A stretch of DNA of 64,000 nucleotides from Niebla homalea (Eukaryota > Ascomycota > Lecanoromycetes > Lecanorales > Ramalinaceae), in assembly GCA_019925105.1 (NCBI GenBank), contig JAHGAU010000008.1:496001-560000 (forward strand), read 5' to 3'. Within the stretch, counting starts at the first letter, position 1. Each line of letters begins with the position of its first letter. A program made the translations under genes and the position numbers. Shown piece after piece: positions 12,411 through 23,700 of this stretch. A model generated the notes under the pieces. The model had not been told where the DNA came from and made no database searches. It was given only the letters and a program-made list of their open reading frames with translations.

Positions 12411-14076
12411 GATCCTTGTCACCGGCTTCGTGCCGGGTGTCGCGCAAATGAGGGGTTGACACCCATTGAAGAACAGAGGCCCCTAGGCAATGCTTGGGAG
12501 GGCAATCGGATGGACCAAGGTCTTTGAATGTTTGGTGGGATTTGAAGAGTTGAAGGAGTAGATGAGGTCTTCGGGGCGGCCAGCTTTTGGCTGCGTTTCA
12601 CCGCCCACTTTGAGTGTTGACAATAATAGTAGATCGAGCTAAGTGGCTCGGATTGGTGTCAAGGACCAGAATGGCCAGGAGATGGGGAGTCCAGCAATAG
12701 CAAAGTCAGTCAGTGTAGGAAGTTTTGGTGTTCTTTGGGTATGTCCTCAATCTCCAGTATCAAACGGCAAGCCAATGCAGTTTGTGTTTGTACAAGCTAT
12801 ACGGAGCAAGAATTTCGTGCGGGCTCGTGTCGCCCAGGGGTTTCTCGAAGAAAGCCGCTGACGGCAGTGCCAAGAGCCACTGCGCGCAATGGGATACACG
12901 AGATAGGATAGTCGGCCAATCCTCGAGAGGAAGAGGAAAGTGACAACAAAGAAAGGACTGTAGCTTGTGGTAAGATACAGTCTTTGAGGGAAGGAGCGTC
13001 TTGTTCTTGGGGTGGACAGTCTGGGCGCTAGTGTTTTAAGGGCGCTATGCCGCAGTGGGCCTGGAGATGAGAAAATTGGGTAGGGATCTCGCCTACTGAA
13101 TAGCTGAAGAGATGTAACTTCTTCAGCTTCGGTCAGGCCATCATGAGTTTGCTTAGACAGAATTTCTAAATGAATACGACCCAGATGTCCGATGAGTAAA
13201 GAATCTCAACTACTCAGTACGAAATATGAAGCAAACAAATTCCGTTTGAAAATGCGATACTTCTTGTAGAATTACCCCTCAACTCGAAACGTTTCAACTA
13301 GACACCTCTAACTACGGATCAATAGGCAGATTTTGTCCTCGACGAGAATCACTAAGAGGGCTCACCTAAGCAGAGGAAGGGGCTTAGAGGCAGCTTTCAC
13401 ATATCTCAGGCTTTTCACCAAGGAGAAGCTCCGTCTTTGCCACAAGACTCGCGTTGAAGATCTCCGTGGTATCTTCAAGCCGCCCTTATGTTTGGTACGG
13501 TGTGTGTAAGAATCTCGTCAGGCTTCCCCGCTGTTACCTGCCGACGTATACCTCAGCCTGTAAAGATTGGACTGAGTTCTTGAGGCATCGATGTTGACCG
13601 TTCGAAGGCAAAGTCCAATCGGGTATTGCGGAAACACGTGTCAATGCATCCGGAGTTCCGGACAGGCCGTCGCTGCCAGTAGCCTTCCTTCTTCCGGACC
13701 AGCTGTCTCCATCAACGTGCAGCTATTAGGTTAGCTGCACAACCCTCAACATCCTATCCGCTTGCTTGCTTCTCTCATTCACGCTCGCTCTGTGAAGGTG
13801 CAGAAGCTTGCTCAGCGCGCCAGGCCCCAAGTTGAAGTTCGACCCGGCGGCCACAGCCTTAATCTTAGCACCAACATGACGTACAGATAGGTAGATTATC
13901 GCGCCTCGCTTTTCGAGATCCTGCGCTCTTCTTCACATCGCCAAGTATTCCGTACATAAACCAATCTTATTCTTGGTGGTCGACTAGTCGATTGGTCGTA
14001 CAGTCTCTTATTCAAGCTTCAGGATGATATCGTATATATATCCCCGTCATCCACCATCATTCGGGCACAACATCAT
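12411..14076. other. Intergenic, nucleotidyltransferase promoter side
   Basis: The stretch is 1.67 kb with no ORF that resembles a protein and no tRNA cloverleaf. It holds the promoter of the minus-strand nucleotidyltransferase (right of 12410) and the 3' flank of the transporter. Repeated GGTAG/TATATA tracts sit near 13890 and 14030. Confidence 0.55.
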
Positions 14077-15315
14077 TTATACAATTGCATCTGGATTCTC
14101 AACGCGACGTCTTGCGGTCCCAATGCCATTAACCCCACCTTCTTGATTCTTCCCAAGCCATGGCTTTCTCGCCTCACCCAAGACGCTCTTTCCAACAAAA
14201 TAGATGATGAGTCCTCCAATAATGCAGACGAATGCGATTGGGTACATCCAATGGATGCTATAATGAAACACCTTGACACCAATGACCACCCCCCAAAAGT
14301 TCCCCGTCAACAGACTGATGTTAAAGAAGGCAGCTGATGCGAGGCGAAACATGATCGGCGCTCCAGAGTAAAAGATGGTAAGCAGAAGAGTGTATCCGGT
14401 CAAGTATCCACCGACTTGCCCATCGTGCCAAGTGGCGCTGTGGAAGCCATCCCGATCGAAAATGCCAGTTTGTGCGCCGCTGATCAACATGCCCCAAAAC
14501 CCGAGCTGGCCAATAACTTCATACAACGGCCGCTTGCTCACCAAGAACTCTTCAGCTACGTTACTCATCCCATAGAAAGTTGCGCCAGCCAAGGCAAAAA
14601 GGTCACCCTTGAGCTGGTTGCCACTGCTGATGCCTCCTGTAGTACTTCCTTGCGTGATATGATCGGAACCAAAAAGGATGCCCACGCCGCCTATGCAGAT
14701 CAGAATGCCAAGGATCTGAGTCCAGTGATATCGTACGCGCAGAAAGATGGAAGAGATAAGCACCACCATAACGATGGCCCAAAAGTTGATGAGCTGCGCC
14801 GACAGGATCGTCGTGTACCTATACGCAAGCACCGTGAAATAGTTTCCCTCCACATCCAGGAACGACAGGATGATGTACTTCCACCAGCTCTTGACAAAGA
14901 CAGTGCGGAGGTACCCCTTGAAGCCGTACTTGTACACCGAAAAGGATGTATATATAATGTTAAGAAGGACATAATTCCAGAAGGTCTGGAAGGCTGGGAT
15001 ACTGAACGGTTGCTCTGCCAGAAGAGTTGAGAAGGTGTTGGTGCCGGTGATGCAGAGCGCCAGGACTTGGCCCAAGACCAAGACGATCCAGAAATTCCTC
15101 GTGGTCAAGTAGGCAAACCATCCGGTCTTCTCATGGTCCACTTCATCGGCCAATGTTGCTTCCCCATGTGGCGTTACACCAACCTCAGACTTGTCTCCGC
15201 TTGCGCCAATCATCTCAGGCACAGCGTGAGCTGGCGATTCAGGCTCGGGTGAGTTTTGGCCATCTGTGGGCGCAAAATGCTCAATAGCTGTGGTCTTGCC
15301 TGTGGCGCTTGCCAT
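14077..15315 (-). CDS. SLC35F1/F2-like (DUF914) multi-pass membrane transporter
   Basis: A single-exon gene of 412 aa with a good start context (A at -3, G at +4). The N-terminal 65 residues are hydrophilic. About ten hydrophobic segments follow, starting with FWIVLVLGQVLALCI, in the EamA-like fold of the SLC35F (DUF914) family; the segments YRYTTILSAQLINFW and VEGNYFTVLAY are characteristic. The C-terminus is short and basic. Family members are annotated as solute or nucleotide-sugar-like carriers of endomembranes or plasma membrane, but the substrate of the fungal group is not known. It is intact and unlinked in function to its neighbours. Confidence 0.88.
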   Translation of the reverse strand: MASATGKTTAIEHFAPTDGQNSPEPESPAHAVPEMIGASGDKSEVGVTPHGEATLADEVDHEKTGWFAYLTTRNFWIVLVLGQVLALCITGTNTFSTLLAEQPFSIPAFQTFWNYVLLNIIYTSFSVYKYGFKGYLRTVFVKSWWKYIILSFLDVEGNYFTVLAYRYTTILSAQLINFWAIVMVVLISSIFLRVRYHWTQILGILICIGGVGILFGSDHITQGSTTGGISSGNQLKGDLFALAGATFYGMSNVAEEFLVSKRPLYEVIGQLGFWGMLISGAQTGIFDRDGFHSATWHDGQVGGYLTGYTLLLTIFYSGAPIMFRLASAAFFNISLLTGNFWGVVIGVKVFHYSIHWMYPIAFVCIIGGLIIYFVGKSVLGEARKPWLGKNQEGGVNGIGTARRRVENPDAIV

Positions 15316-16274
15316 GGTTTCTCGAGTTCACACAGCTTAGTATCACAGGATTGACGCCGCCGACGAATGACAGCGAAGGAATCCGGAATTGAGTCTTTTC
15401 GAAGGCAAGTAAGCGCAAAGACCCTGAAGTCGCTTACTGTGAGGATCCAAAGGAGACTCGTGCAGCAATGGAAAATTGAGGTGGGGTACGGAAATTTATC
15501 AACGACTCGAATTTTCAATCGTGGTGCCCCGCGTTTGGGTACTTCTGGAGTTCTGGTGGGGTTCACCAGCTCGCCGCTCGCTGCTCGCTAATCCAACCTT
15601 AAAGCGAGCGACGGGCGGACGACGGCGTGGTTGGCGTGGTCCAAAGCAGCTTGGCGTGGGGTCGACCATGGTTCTGGGCTTTGTGAAATAGCCCATAGAC
15701 TGATGATCGCAGTGCGTTGACCATTTGACAGCAGCTTTAACAGCAGCTTTCTGGTAGTGGCGCATCATGCTCGGCCCTTCCTCCGCAATATGTGACTTTG
15801 ACCATTTGCAAATCCTATGCTTATCCGCAAGTGTAGGTCTTGTTTAATCAGTAGGGGAGGCGGAGATTGTCATGCCTACTCTGCTCATGCACGGGCTGGC
15901 TTGATGCTTTCCTGTCGGATCCATTGGGGAACCTCCAAACAAACGAGTCAAAACCTATGAGGTAGGACTGGAGGTTGTTATGTCTTCAAAATGGACTGAA
16001 AAGGATCTGCTACTGCATGCTGGTGGTTGCAGACAGCCAAATGTCTCTTAGAATCGAAGTCATTGACGCCGAAGATTAGCCGGTCAATTGCTTCCTTGAT
16101 TAAAATCATGAGGATGAATTCAGCACTTGTGATAGCATTGAATCTGTTGGTCTTCTAATCTAGACCCCTCCACTCAAGCGTTCCAGGCCATTAATCACAG
16201 CGAATGACATGCACTCACACGGATAGAACAACCCATCCTCCTAGTCCCAAAGTCCAAATCCTTTCCCCTTCAGC
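15316..16274. other. Bidirectional promoter region
   Basis: Separates the divergent transporter (-) and RO10 (+) genes. There is no coding signal. A short direct repeat, ACAGCAGCTTT, occurs twice near 15728-15751. Confidence 0.6.
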
Positions 16275-16988
16275 ATGGACGACGCGCAAAGCCTCCGTGT
16301 TCTCTCCTCACTGTCCCATCGTCTCCAACGGCTAGAGTACTACCTCAGCGGCGCGACACCCACATCTGAATCAAAGCCTCAACACCCTGGCCAAACGGTC
16401 CGCGCTCGCCTCACGCGTCTGGAGCAAGATCTCGCATCTCTAGCCTCCCGCTCGGCACCAGTCCGCGAAGTACTCTCCCTGCGTAAGTACCCCCATTCAT
16501 TCATTGCTACTTACCTCTTACACTCGCCTTCGACCGATCAATCTAATGCGTATCTCCCAACTCGGACAGAGTCCAGACACCCCACTCTCTTCAACCCTCC
16601 CTCCTCCACAACACCCACCGACCAACCTGACCTCTCCATCAAACTCCCCACCCTCCTCTCCCTAGCCCCTCAATTCCCCACCACGGCGTCCCGCCTCTCC
16701 ACCCTCCGCGACACCCCCATCCCACCAACTTCCTCCTCCGCAAAACTCATAGCGTTGAAGCCGCGCTTGGATAGACTGAAAGAAGCGCAGGAGCGGCAAC
16801 AAGCACAGATCGAGACGCTGAGAGCCAGAAGCGCAAAGGTGTTGGAATGGTGGTATGTTGTGGGCGTGGTGGGCATGGGGGAGTGTTGGGTGGATTGGGA
16901 GGGCAGGGTGAGGGATGTGGAGAAAGGGGTTAGGAGATTAGAGGCGAGGAGGGAGAGGGAGGCGAGGGAAGAGGTGGGGACGGCGTAG
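16275..16988 (+). CDS. ro-10: Dynactin p24-like subunit (nuclear distribution protein RO10)
   Basis: Two exons, 16275-16482 and 16570-16988, around an 87 nt intron (GTAAGT..ACAG); 208 aa. The N-terminus (LSHRLQRLEYYLSG) and the C-terminal helix (ARSAKVLEWWYVVGVVGMGECW, then a charged coiled coil ending in REREAREE) match fungal RO10, the orthologue of dynactin p24/DCTN3. In Neurospora RO-10 is needed for nuclear distribution through the dynein/dynactin motor. The intron is a multiple of three and stop-free, so an uninterrupted 237-residue frame exists, but the spliced form removes a segment unlike the family. Confidence 0.85.
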   Translation: MDDAQSLRVLSSLSHRLQRLEYYLSGATPTSESKPQHPGQTVRARLTRLEQDLASLASRSAPVREVLSLRKYPHSFIATYLLHSPSTDQSNAYLPTRTESRHPTLFNPPSSTTPTDQPDLSIKLPTLLSLAPQFPTTASRLSTLRDTPIPPTSSSAKLIALKPRLDRLKEAQERQQAQIETLRARSAKVLEWWYVVGVVGMGECWVDWEGRVRDVEKGVRRLEARREREAREEVGTA

Positions 16989-17307
16989 GGTGGGTGAATG
17001 TATCTTATTTGGGCGCGAGATGAAGCGCAAGGCTTTCGTTGTGAGTAGCGAGTAGTACGGATCTCAGGAAAACGTAGGCTGAGTGGAAAGAAGAGCGAGC
17101 ATAGGCAGTCGCTTTACGAGTGGTGAGACAATCGCATCTTCAAGGACTGAGAAGCAAATGATCCACCAGATGTAGGCGCACAACGCATTCCAACTCGTGT
17201 GTGATAGTGGATATGAGGGCGCGAAGGAGCTCGCATGCTGAAACATTGTAGATAATTTCCGTGTTGCCATTCAGATGACAATGCTCATCGCTATTCCAAA
17301 ATTGAAC
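16989..17307. other. Intergenic, RO10 3' flank
   Basis: No gene seen. It lies between the end of RO10 (+) and the Pol III terminator of the tRNA (-). Confidence 0.6.
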
Positions 17308-17315
17308 AAAAAAAA
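17308..17315 (-). terminator. Pol III terminator of tRNA-Val
   Basis: Eight A on the + strand, read as T8 on the minus strand, one base after the mature 3' end of the tRNA. Confidence 0.85.
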
Positions 17316-17316
17316 T

Positions 17317-17402
17317 TGATTTCATTGAGGCTCGAACTCAAGACCTTATCCGTTTAACGAAGAGTGTTAAGGATACGTGATAACCAACTACACCATGAAA
17401 CC
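17317..17402 (-). tRNA. tRNA-Val(AAC) with 12 nt intron
   Basis: Minus-strand cloverleaf. The acceptor stem is GGTTTCA/TGAAATC (one G-U pair). The D arm includes the A box TGGTGTAGTTGG, the anticodon stem is TATCC/GGATA, and the T arm is TTGAG-TTCGAGC-CTCAA. The loop starts TTAACA, giving anticodon AAC. Twelve bases (CTCTTCGTTAAA) follow position 37, the canonical place of nuclear tRNA introns. The discriminator base is A. All stems pair, so it looks functional, although the anticodon and T stems are unusually AU-rich. Confidence 0.88.
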
Positions 17403-17739
17403 GATTGGTATTTATTGTGCCTCTTGACAGATATATATATCCAATACTTGAATATCAGAACGTCGCTGCAACACCACCCCTCTGACAGCAGACTTGCACC
17501 GAGTTTTTCACCACCGCGCTAGTGAGTGCGTAATACCTTTTTTTGCATGAAGGTGTTGAGCTATTAGAATACAACCGTTATACTACGTGATTTGACGTAT
17601 ATATGATGAAATTAATACTAGAGTACTAGTAGATAATACGGCCGTCCAAATCAGGTCCTTAATTGAAGAGACTGAGAAGCCTACCCACCTGCTCCCTCCG
17701 ATCTCGGGCTATCAGAAACCAGCTTATGTAACCCCGATT
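17403..17739. other. Intergenic, PKS 3' flank
   Basis: AT-rich 3' flank of the polyketide synthase and 5' flank of the tRNA gene. No ORF of note. Confidence 0.6.
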
Positions 17740-20700
17740 TTACAGGCTCCACCTTTGATGCTCTAATGTCGTCCTCTCGGCTACCGCCCTTCCCAAAGTC
17801 GAAAATGTGCTGGCGCCTTGTGTTTCAAAGACCGCCACCTCGGCCCTCAACTCCTTCTTGATCCAGTTCCTCAGCTCAACCGCAAGCAGCGAATCGACAC
17901 TATAGCTCTGGATCGGACGATTGGTATCGACGTCCTCGATGCGCTGCGGTATCGTCGGCAGTGTTTTTGCCAGCTTCATGATCAAAGCTCTAACGATCAC
18001 AGTTGCGGCTTCGGAGAGAGAAGGAGAATCCGAAAACAGGGAACGGAAGTAGCCATCGTCTTCTTCAACTTCGCCAGATTTTCCACTTGTAGACGAGCTT
18101 GCTTGACTCTCATACACGATCTGCCGGAACAGCGGATGTCGGCCGAGGTTGATGCCCTCCAGGCCACCACCCTTACTCCCCTGCGAACCAACACCGATGG
18201 CTATCTGGCTCTCCATCGGGGTATGAATTGGCACATTGGGGTCGCAGTAATAATCCAAAATACCGAGGAATGTCTTACGAGGAACGGCGTTTAGCACTCC
18301 GTACGCCATAACCCTCTGGAGAGTTTCAGGATTTTCAGCCAAGATGCCATCGTCAATCATGGTGCCCAGGTTCAAGGAGACGGTCTTTTCGCCACAGGCT
18401 GTGGTGCGGTACCGGGCGAATGCGTCCTCATATGTGTTTCCAGCGTTGTAGTTTGCTTGGCCCCGTAAGCCCATAAGGCCAGATGCAGAGCTCAAAAGAA
18501 TGAAAAAGTCCATGCCGCTTGGTAGGATGGCATGGAGGTTCCACGAGCCAACCGTCTTGCAGGTCGAGCCGTCCTGCCAATCTTCAAAAGACATATCTTG
18601 GAACAGGACGTCCTGTGCGTGATGATCAGCAATGGAAATTCGAGGTAGTGGATTGAAAGGGTAGCAACTTACTCTAGCAATCATCGATCCTTGTATACAA
18701 CCTTTGACGGGTGGCATATCTTTGACAAGAGTCCCAAGGACTCGGCGCACCATTTCGATGTTCGTGATATCGCAAGCCGGTGTCTCCACACGAACGCCCT
18801 TATTTCGGAGCTCCTCGACAAACAAGCGAGACTGTGCATCTTTGATACCAGAGCGGGAAAGGAGAATAAGACTTCGAGCGTTGCGGCTGATCATCCAGCG
18901 AGCTGTGGTACGGCCTAAACCTCCAAGGCCTCCTGCAATCACATAAGTTGCGTTTCGTTTGAGATCGTACCCGGTGGTGATGTCAAGAGTCGTCTGAGCA
19001 AGCACTTAGATTAGCACCGCGGTCGCCAGGGCTGGAAAGGTTTTCTTACCGGGACCTCAGCATCTTCTGAAACTTGGAGCACAACTTTTCCCCCAGATTG
19101 GCCACTAGATAACAATCGAAAGGCCCCCTGAACATCAGCAATGCTAAGAACGTGCAGGGGACGTTGAATGTGAAGTTTCTTTTTCGCAAACATGTCAAGC
19201 AGCGTCTCGAGATCCTCTTGAACCTCTGATGGATGTTCCTCGTGCAGAGTATCCAGATTAAACCCCATGAAAGCGGCATTCTTTGCGAATGAGGACATGG
19301 GTAGTTTCGAATTTGCAATGATATCCTTCTTGCCAAGCTCCACAAAGCGTCCGTGGGGTGCAATACACTCCCACGAAGCCGCCATAGCCTCACCTACCAA
19401 CGAATTGATCACGACGTCAACTCCGCGTCCCTTAGTCATCCGCTTTACGCCTTTCGCAAACGATGTATTGCGACTATAGAATATGTGGTCTTCCGCAATG
19501 CCGTACTCTTCCACGAGGATTCGCTGCTTGTCTGTCGAGCCAACAGTCGCAATCACTTCTGCACCCATGACCTGTGCGACCTGGACGCAAGCTTGGCCAG
19601 TACCGCCAGCAGCCGAATGAATTAGGATAGACTCGCCAGCACGCAATCTGGCCATATGGTAGATCACCGCCCATGCAGTCCTGAACTGCGTTGGAATGGT
19701 TGCGGCTTCGACAGTAGACAGACCTTTCGGAATCCTACAAGTCGCATAGCTCGCGCCTCTGGCGAAGGTATTGAAGCTGTGCCGGGTGGCCATCACCACC
19801 CGGTCACCCGGCATCAACTGAACTCCTGTACCGACTTGTGTCACCGTCCCGGCGCATTCTGAACCTAGGCTTGAACTCGAACTTTGAGCGAGAGCAGTCA
19901 AACAATCCTTGAAGTTCAACCCTATGGCCTCGGTACGGATCTCTACCTCACCCTGGATCAGAGGCTTGGAGATGTCTTTATCCTCAATGAAATGGAGTGT
20001 TTCCAAGAGACCAGGGGAGCCAATGGTGAGGCTGAGTGGTGGCGCATTTCGTATCGCTTTATGGCGGAAGAGCTGCGGCATCGATCTTGCATGAAGTTCT
20101 CGGCTTAATTCTTCGCGTTGGACAAGTCGTGGAATGTTCAGCATGCCGTCAATTTCGATATATTCGGATTCATCTTGACCACTATCGGAATCTGGATGGT
20201 AGTGATTTTTGTGGAGAATTGTGAGGAGCAGCTGCAGTTGGTGGTCTGAGATCTGTCCTTGAAGTTCAAAGACGACGGTCGTAAACCTATAATCGTCATG
20301 CTCATTGCGCATGACACGAGCCAAGCCATCTATAGCAGCATTCTCTGGCTTCCTAGGCTGCCTTGGCTTAGAGGTTCCGATCCACAGGATGTCATGAGCC
20401 GCACTGAGAAAGTGCTGAAGGACTGTGTAGGTTGAGTTGGACATGGTGACAATCAGTGGCTCGTCCAGTTCCAACAACACAATGAAAACAACATTCTCTT
20501 TGACTTGCATGTCCGAAGCTTCGCTAAGTTGGCATACCTCAATGCGGGCATCGGAGCTCGTTGCCAGGAAGCCAGCTTTGATCTTCTCTGCCACTCGCGC
20601 TTGTAGATTTGAGGCCGGCTCAATGACCAGAACGATTCGCTTGTGACCCGGTTCTTGCAAGGAACATATTCGCATGCTCCCTTTCCGTAGTACGACAAGA

Positions 20701-23700
20701 TGCTTGGTATCCTCAAGCAAAGTACACGGCAAGTCTGAGTTTGGGTTCCAAGACTCGTTTGCTGAAAAGTACTTTTGCAAGTGTCCATGTGGACTCCCAT
20801 TCTTTCCTTCCAATCGAGGCTCTTCAAAGAGGAAGAGCCAAGCGTCGTTCTTCAGAAGCTTCAGCATACCTCTTATGACCTCTTCGATGGATCCGTTCTG
20901 GCAACTTGAGGTTGGCGCAATGAGGACGTCGTATGCTTCAGCTTCGAAACCCTGTTTCTCAGTATCGTCCTTGAAGTCCAGGCGTCTAAGGCCTGCCTGT
21001 GAGTCTCGCTCTGGAGGTCCTTGCTTCTGTTTAACATAGGCGTGGCTAACTTTGGCGTACTGACTAGAAGAAGAGAGTCCAGGAAACAGTTCTTGGCATT
21101 TGTTAGATGCTGGGATCAGGCCTTCCTCAGCACTGACACTAATTTGGAGCACACTAAGCCCAGGGTGCTTGTGGGTCAAGATGTCTAAGTAGCCCTCCAA
21201 TCTGGGTCCCGTGTTCTTGGCCCTGGCCAGTTTCTGACCAAACCCGATGAGGTCCATATCAGGCTTGAGATCAAGCTGATAGGCATGTTGTCGCTCTTGA
21301 GTCGCATCGTCGTTATCACTTGTCGCGCTGCCAGCAATGACAGTGAGCCTCAAACAGTTTACTTCCGCCAACACTCGGTTCTCGCCTTCATCCAAGACAG
21401 TGAAGTCGAATTCCGCTCCTCGATAATCTCGAGCTGTCATCCGAACATATCCTTTGATATTAGACGCTTCAGGGTAGCTGAGTCCGTCGCTACTGACCTT
21501 GAGATAGCTCATTGAGCTTGGGACCATGGTTTGAGTAGGCTTTTGGGCGCCTTCAGTCAGAACAGTCACTGACATTTGCAGAATCGCATCTAGCGTGGTG
21601 GGATGTACTATGTGTGGCTGCGGAAACTCACATTGCGGCCACTCGAAGATTCTGATATCCCCCTTTGCTTGAAATTCCTTCCCAAACATTGCATTGTGAA
21701 TACGCTGAAACGCAGGACCTATATTAAATCCGCTTCCGCTCAACCTCTGGTGAAAGAGGTCTCTGTCGACGGCTTCCAGACAGTTTTTGGTCATATTGTC
21801 CTCGGCCTCCTTGAACGCTTTGAGCTGCTCTGAGGCCTCCCTTCCACCGTCAAATTGCCCATTGTCCATCATATATTGCACCCGTACAAAACCTCGGCAG
21901 GATTCGTACCATTCTCCCTTTTCATATGCGCACAGTCTAAATTCAGACCAAGTGCTGACGTAGTCCGACCTGTCTCTCGAAAGACGTAGGGAAAACTGCG
22001 TTTCAAGGCCTGCAGGATCCCGAGGAATGTTTAGTGGTTCCACGAATTGCACTTCTTTGACCTCGAACCCGAGAATCGTCTGATGTTGATCACTCATTTG
22101 GTGGGCTGCTTCGATTGCCATCACGATCATGCCGGCTCCTGGGTAAATCATAGCGCCATTGATGACATGTTCCTCCATCCAGGGCATCTCATTGACCCGT
22201 AGGTGGTTTCGCCATTTTGGCTCAAGAGGGTTCCAGTCCGAGACAGGCTTGCCCAACAAATCCAATTTCCCTTGATCCTGGGTCCGGAATCTGTTGTTGA
22301 CCCGACTCTCATACCAATAAGTCTTGGAGTGATCGAATCCATACTCTGGCAGGTCAGGCAGCACCATTAGTTCATCTGGGCGCTTTCGTTTCGGCACACA
22401 GATCCCCACTAAATCTATCGGGTATCCGAGCGACTTGATCTCGCCTACTACGCGCAGCGTCGACTCCAGAGCAGAAGCTCCTCTCCTTAACACGGATGTA
22501 TAGCTCATGTTGCTTGATCGACGCATAGTAGCAATCTCGTCCCGTATTGGGCCTTGCAATGCAGAATGAGGCCCCACTTCCACCAGCATGTCGATAGCTA
22601 ATCTGTCTCGGTGAGTCAAGTCTAATTTCTTTCGAATGGTTTTCGTTCCGTCGCCGATAACACGGCTGAGTGCTTCAACGAAGTTCACGGGAGATACCAT
22701 GTTGGTTACCCAATATTCAGAAGACTGTAGGTCTGCTGCTTCGACTCGCTTCCCTGTCACAGATGATATCATCTTTGTGAACTTGGCGGACGTCTCTCGT
22801 TTCTCTATGTCGCCAAGCATGGACCGATAGCTGTCCGTGACCTGGTGCATATGAGGGGAATGATATGCCACATCTACCTGCAATTTCCGAGCAAAGATCT
22901 TCTTGTCATCCATTAGGGATTTCAAGGCATCAATCTGTGCAACACAACCGGAGACAGTAACACTCTTATTGCTGTTGATGCACGCGATGGTAAGATCGCA
23001 AGAATCGAATTGACTAGTAATGTCATCAATGTAGAGCTTCGTATCTGTGTGGGACGACCCCACAGAAAGCATGCCGCCTTGGTTGGTATTATCCCTCGCA
23101 AGACGAGCGGAGACCACGCCTCGATAATAAGCAATCCGCAAGGCAGCTTTGGCTGAGATCGAACCAAGACTGTAAGCAGCAGCAATTTCTCCAGAAGAAT
23201 GGCCGACAACGGCGGCAGGCTGGATTCCAAATTCTGTAAGCAAATCGACCAGGGCAATCTGTAGAGCAGTGCAAATTGGCTGACTATATTCAGCGTGGTT
23301 GATGTTCGAGTACTCTCTTTGCCGAGACAATTCCTCTCGAAGGAGCCAAGGGCAGCCAATCTCAGTCAGGTACAGCTCCGCGTTACGTAGGCTTTGCTCG
23401 TAGACTGGCAATGCAACGAGCTCTTGGCCCATACCAGACCACTGAGCTCCTTGACCTGTAAAGACAAGGCATAATTCAGGCTTCGACACAGCTATCTGCG
23501 CTGGCGACGCAACCTTGTGAACCCTGTGTAGATCGATCAGCGACTCGATAATTGCAAACGACCTACACGCCATTGAAGTCCGCCTTCGGTCAAGCGTATA
23601 GACGAGGTTGTCGAGATAGGCTTCGACGAGGTCATGCGAGATCTTCAAGTGCGCGAAGTGCGATTGGTACATTGAAATTTGCCGCTTCAGACTGGATTCA

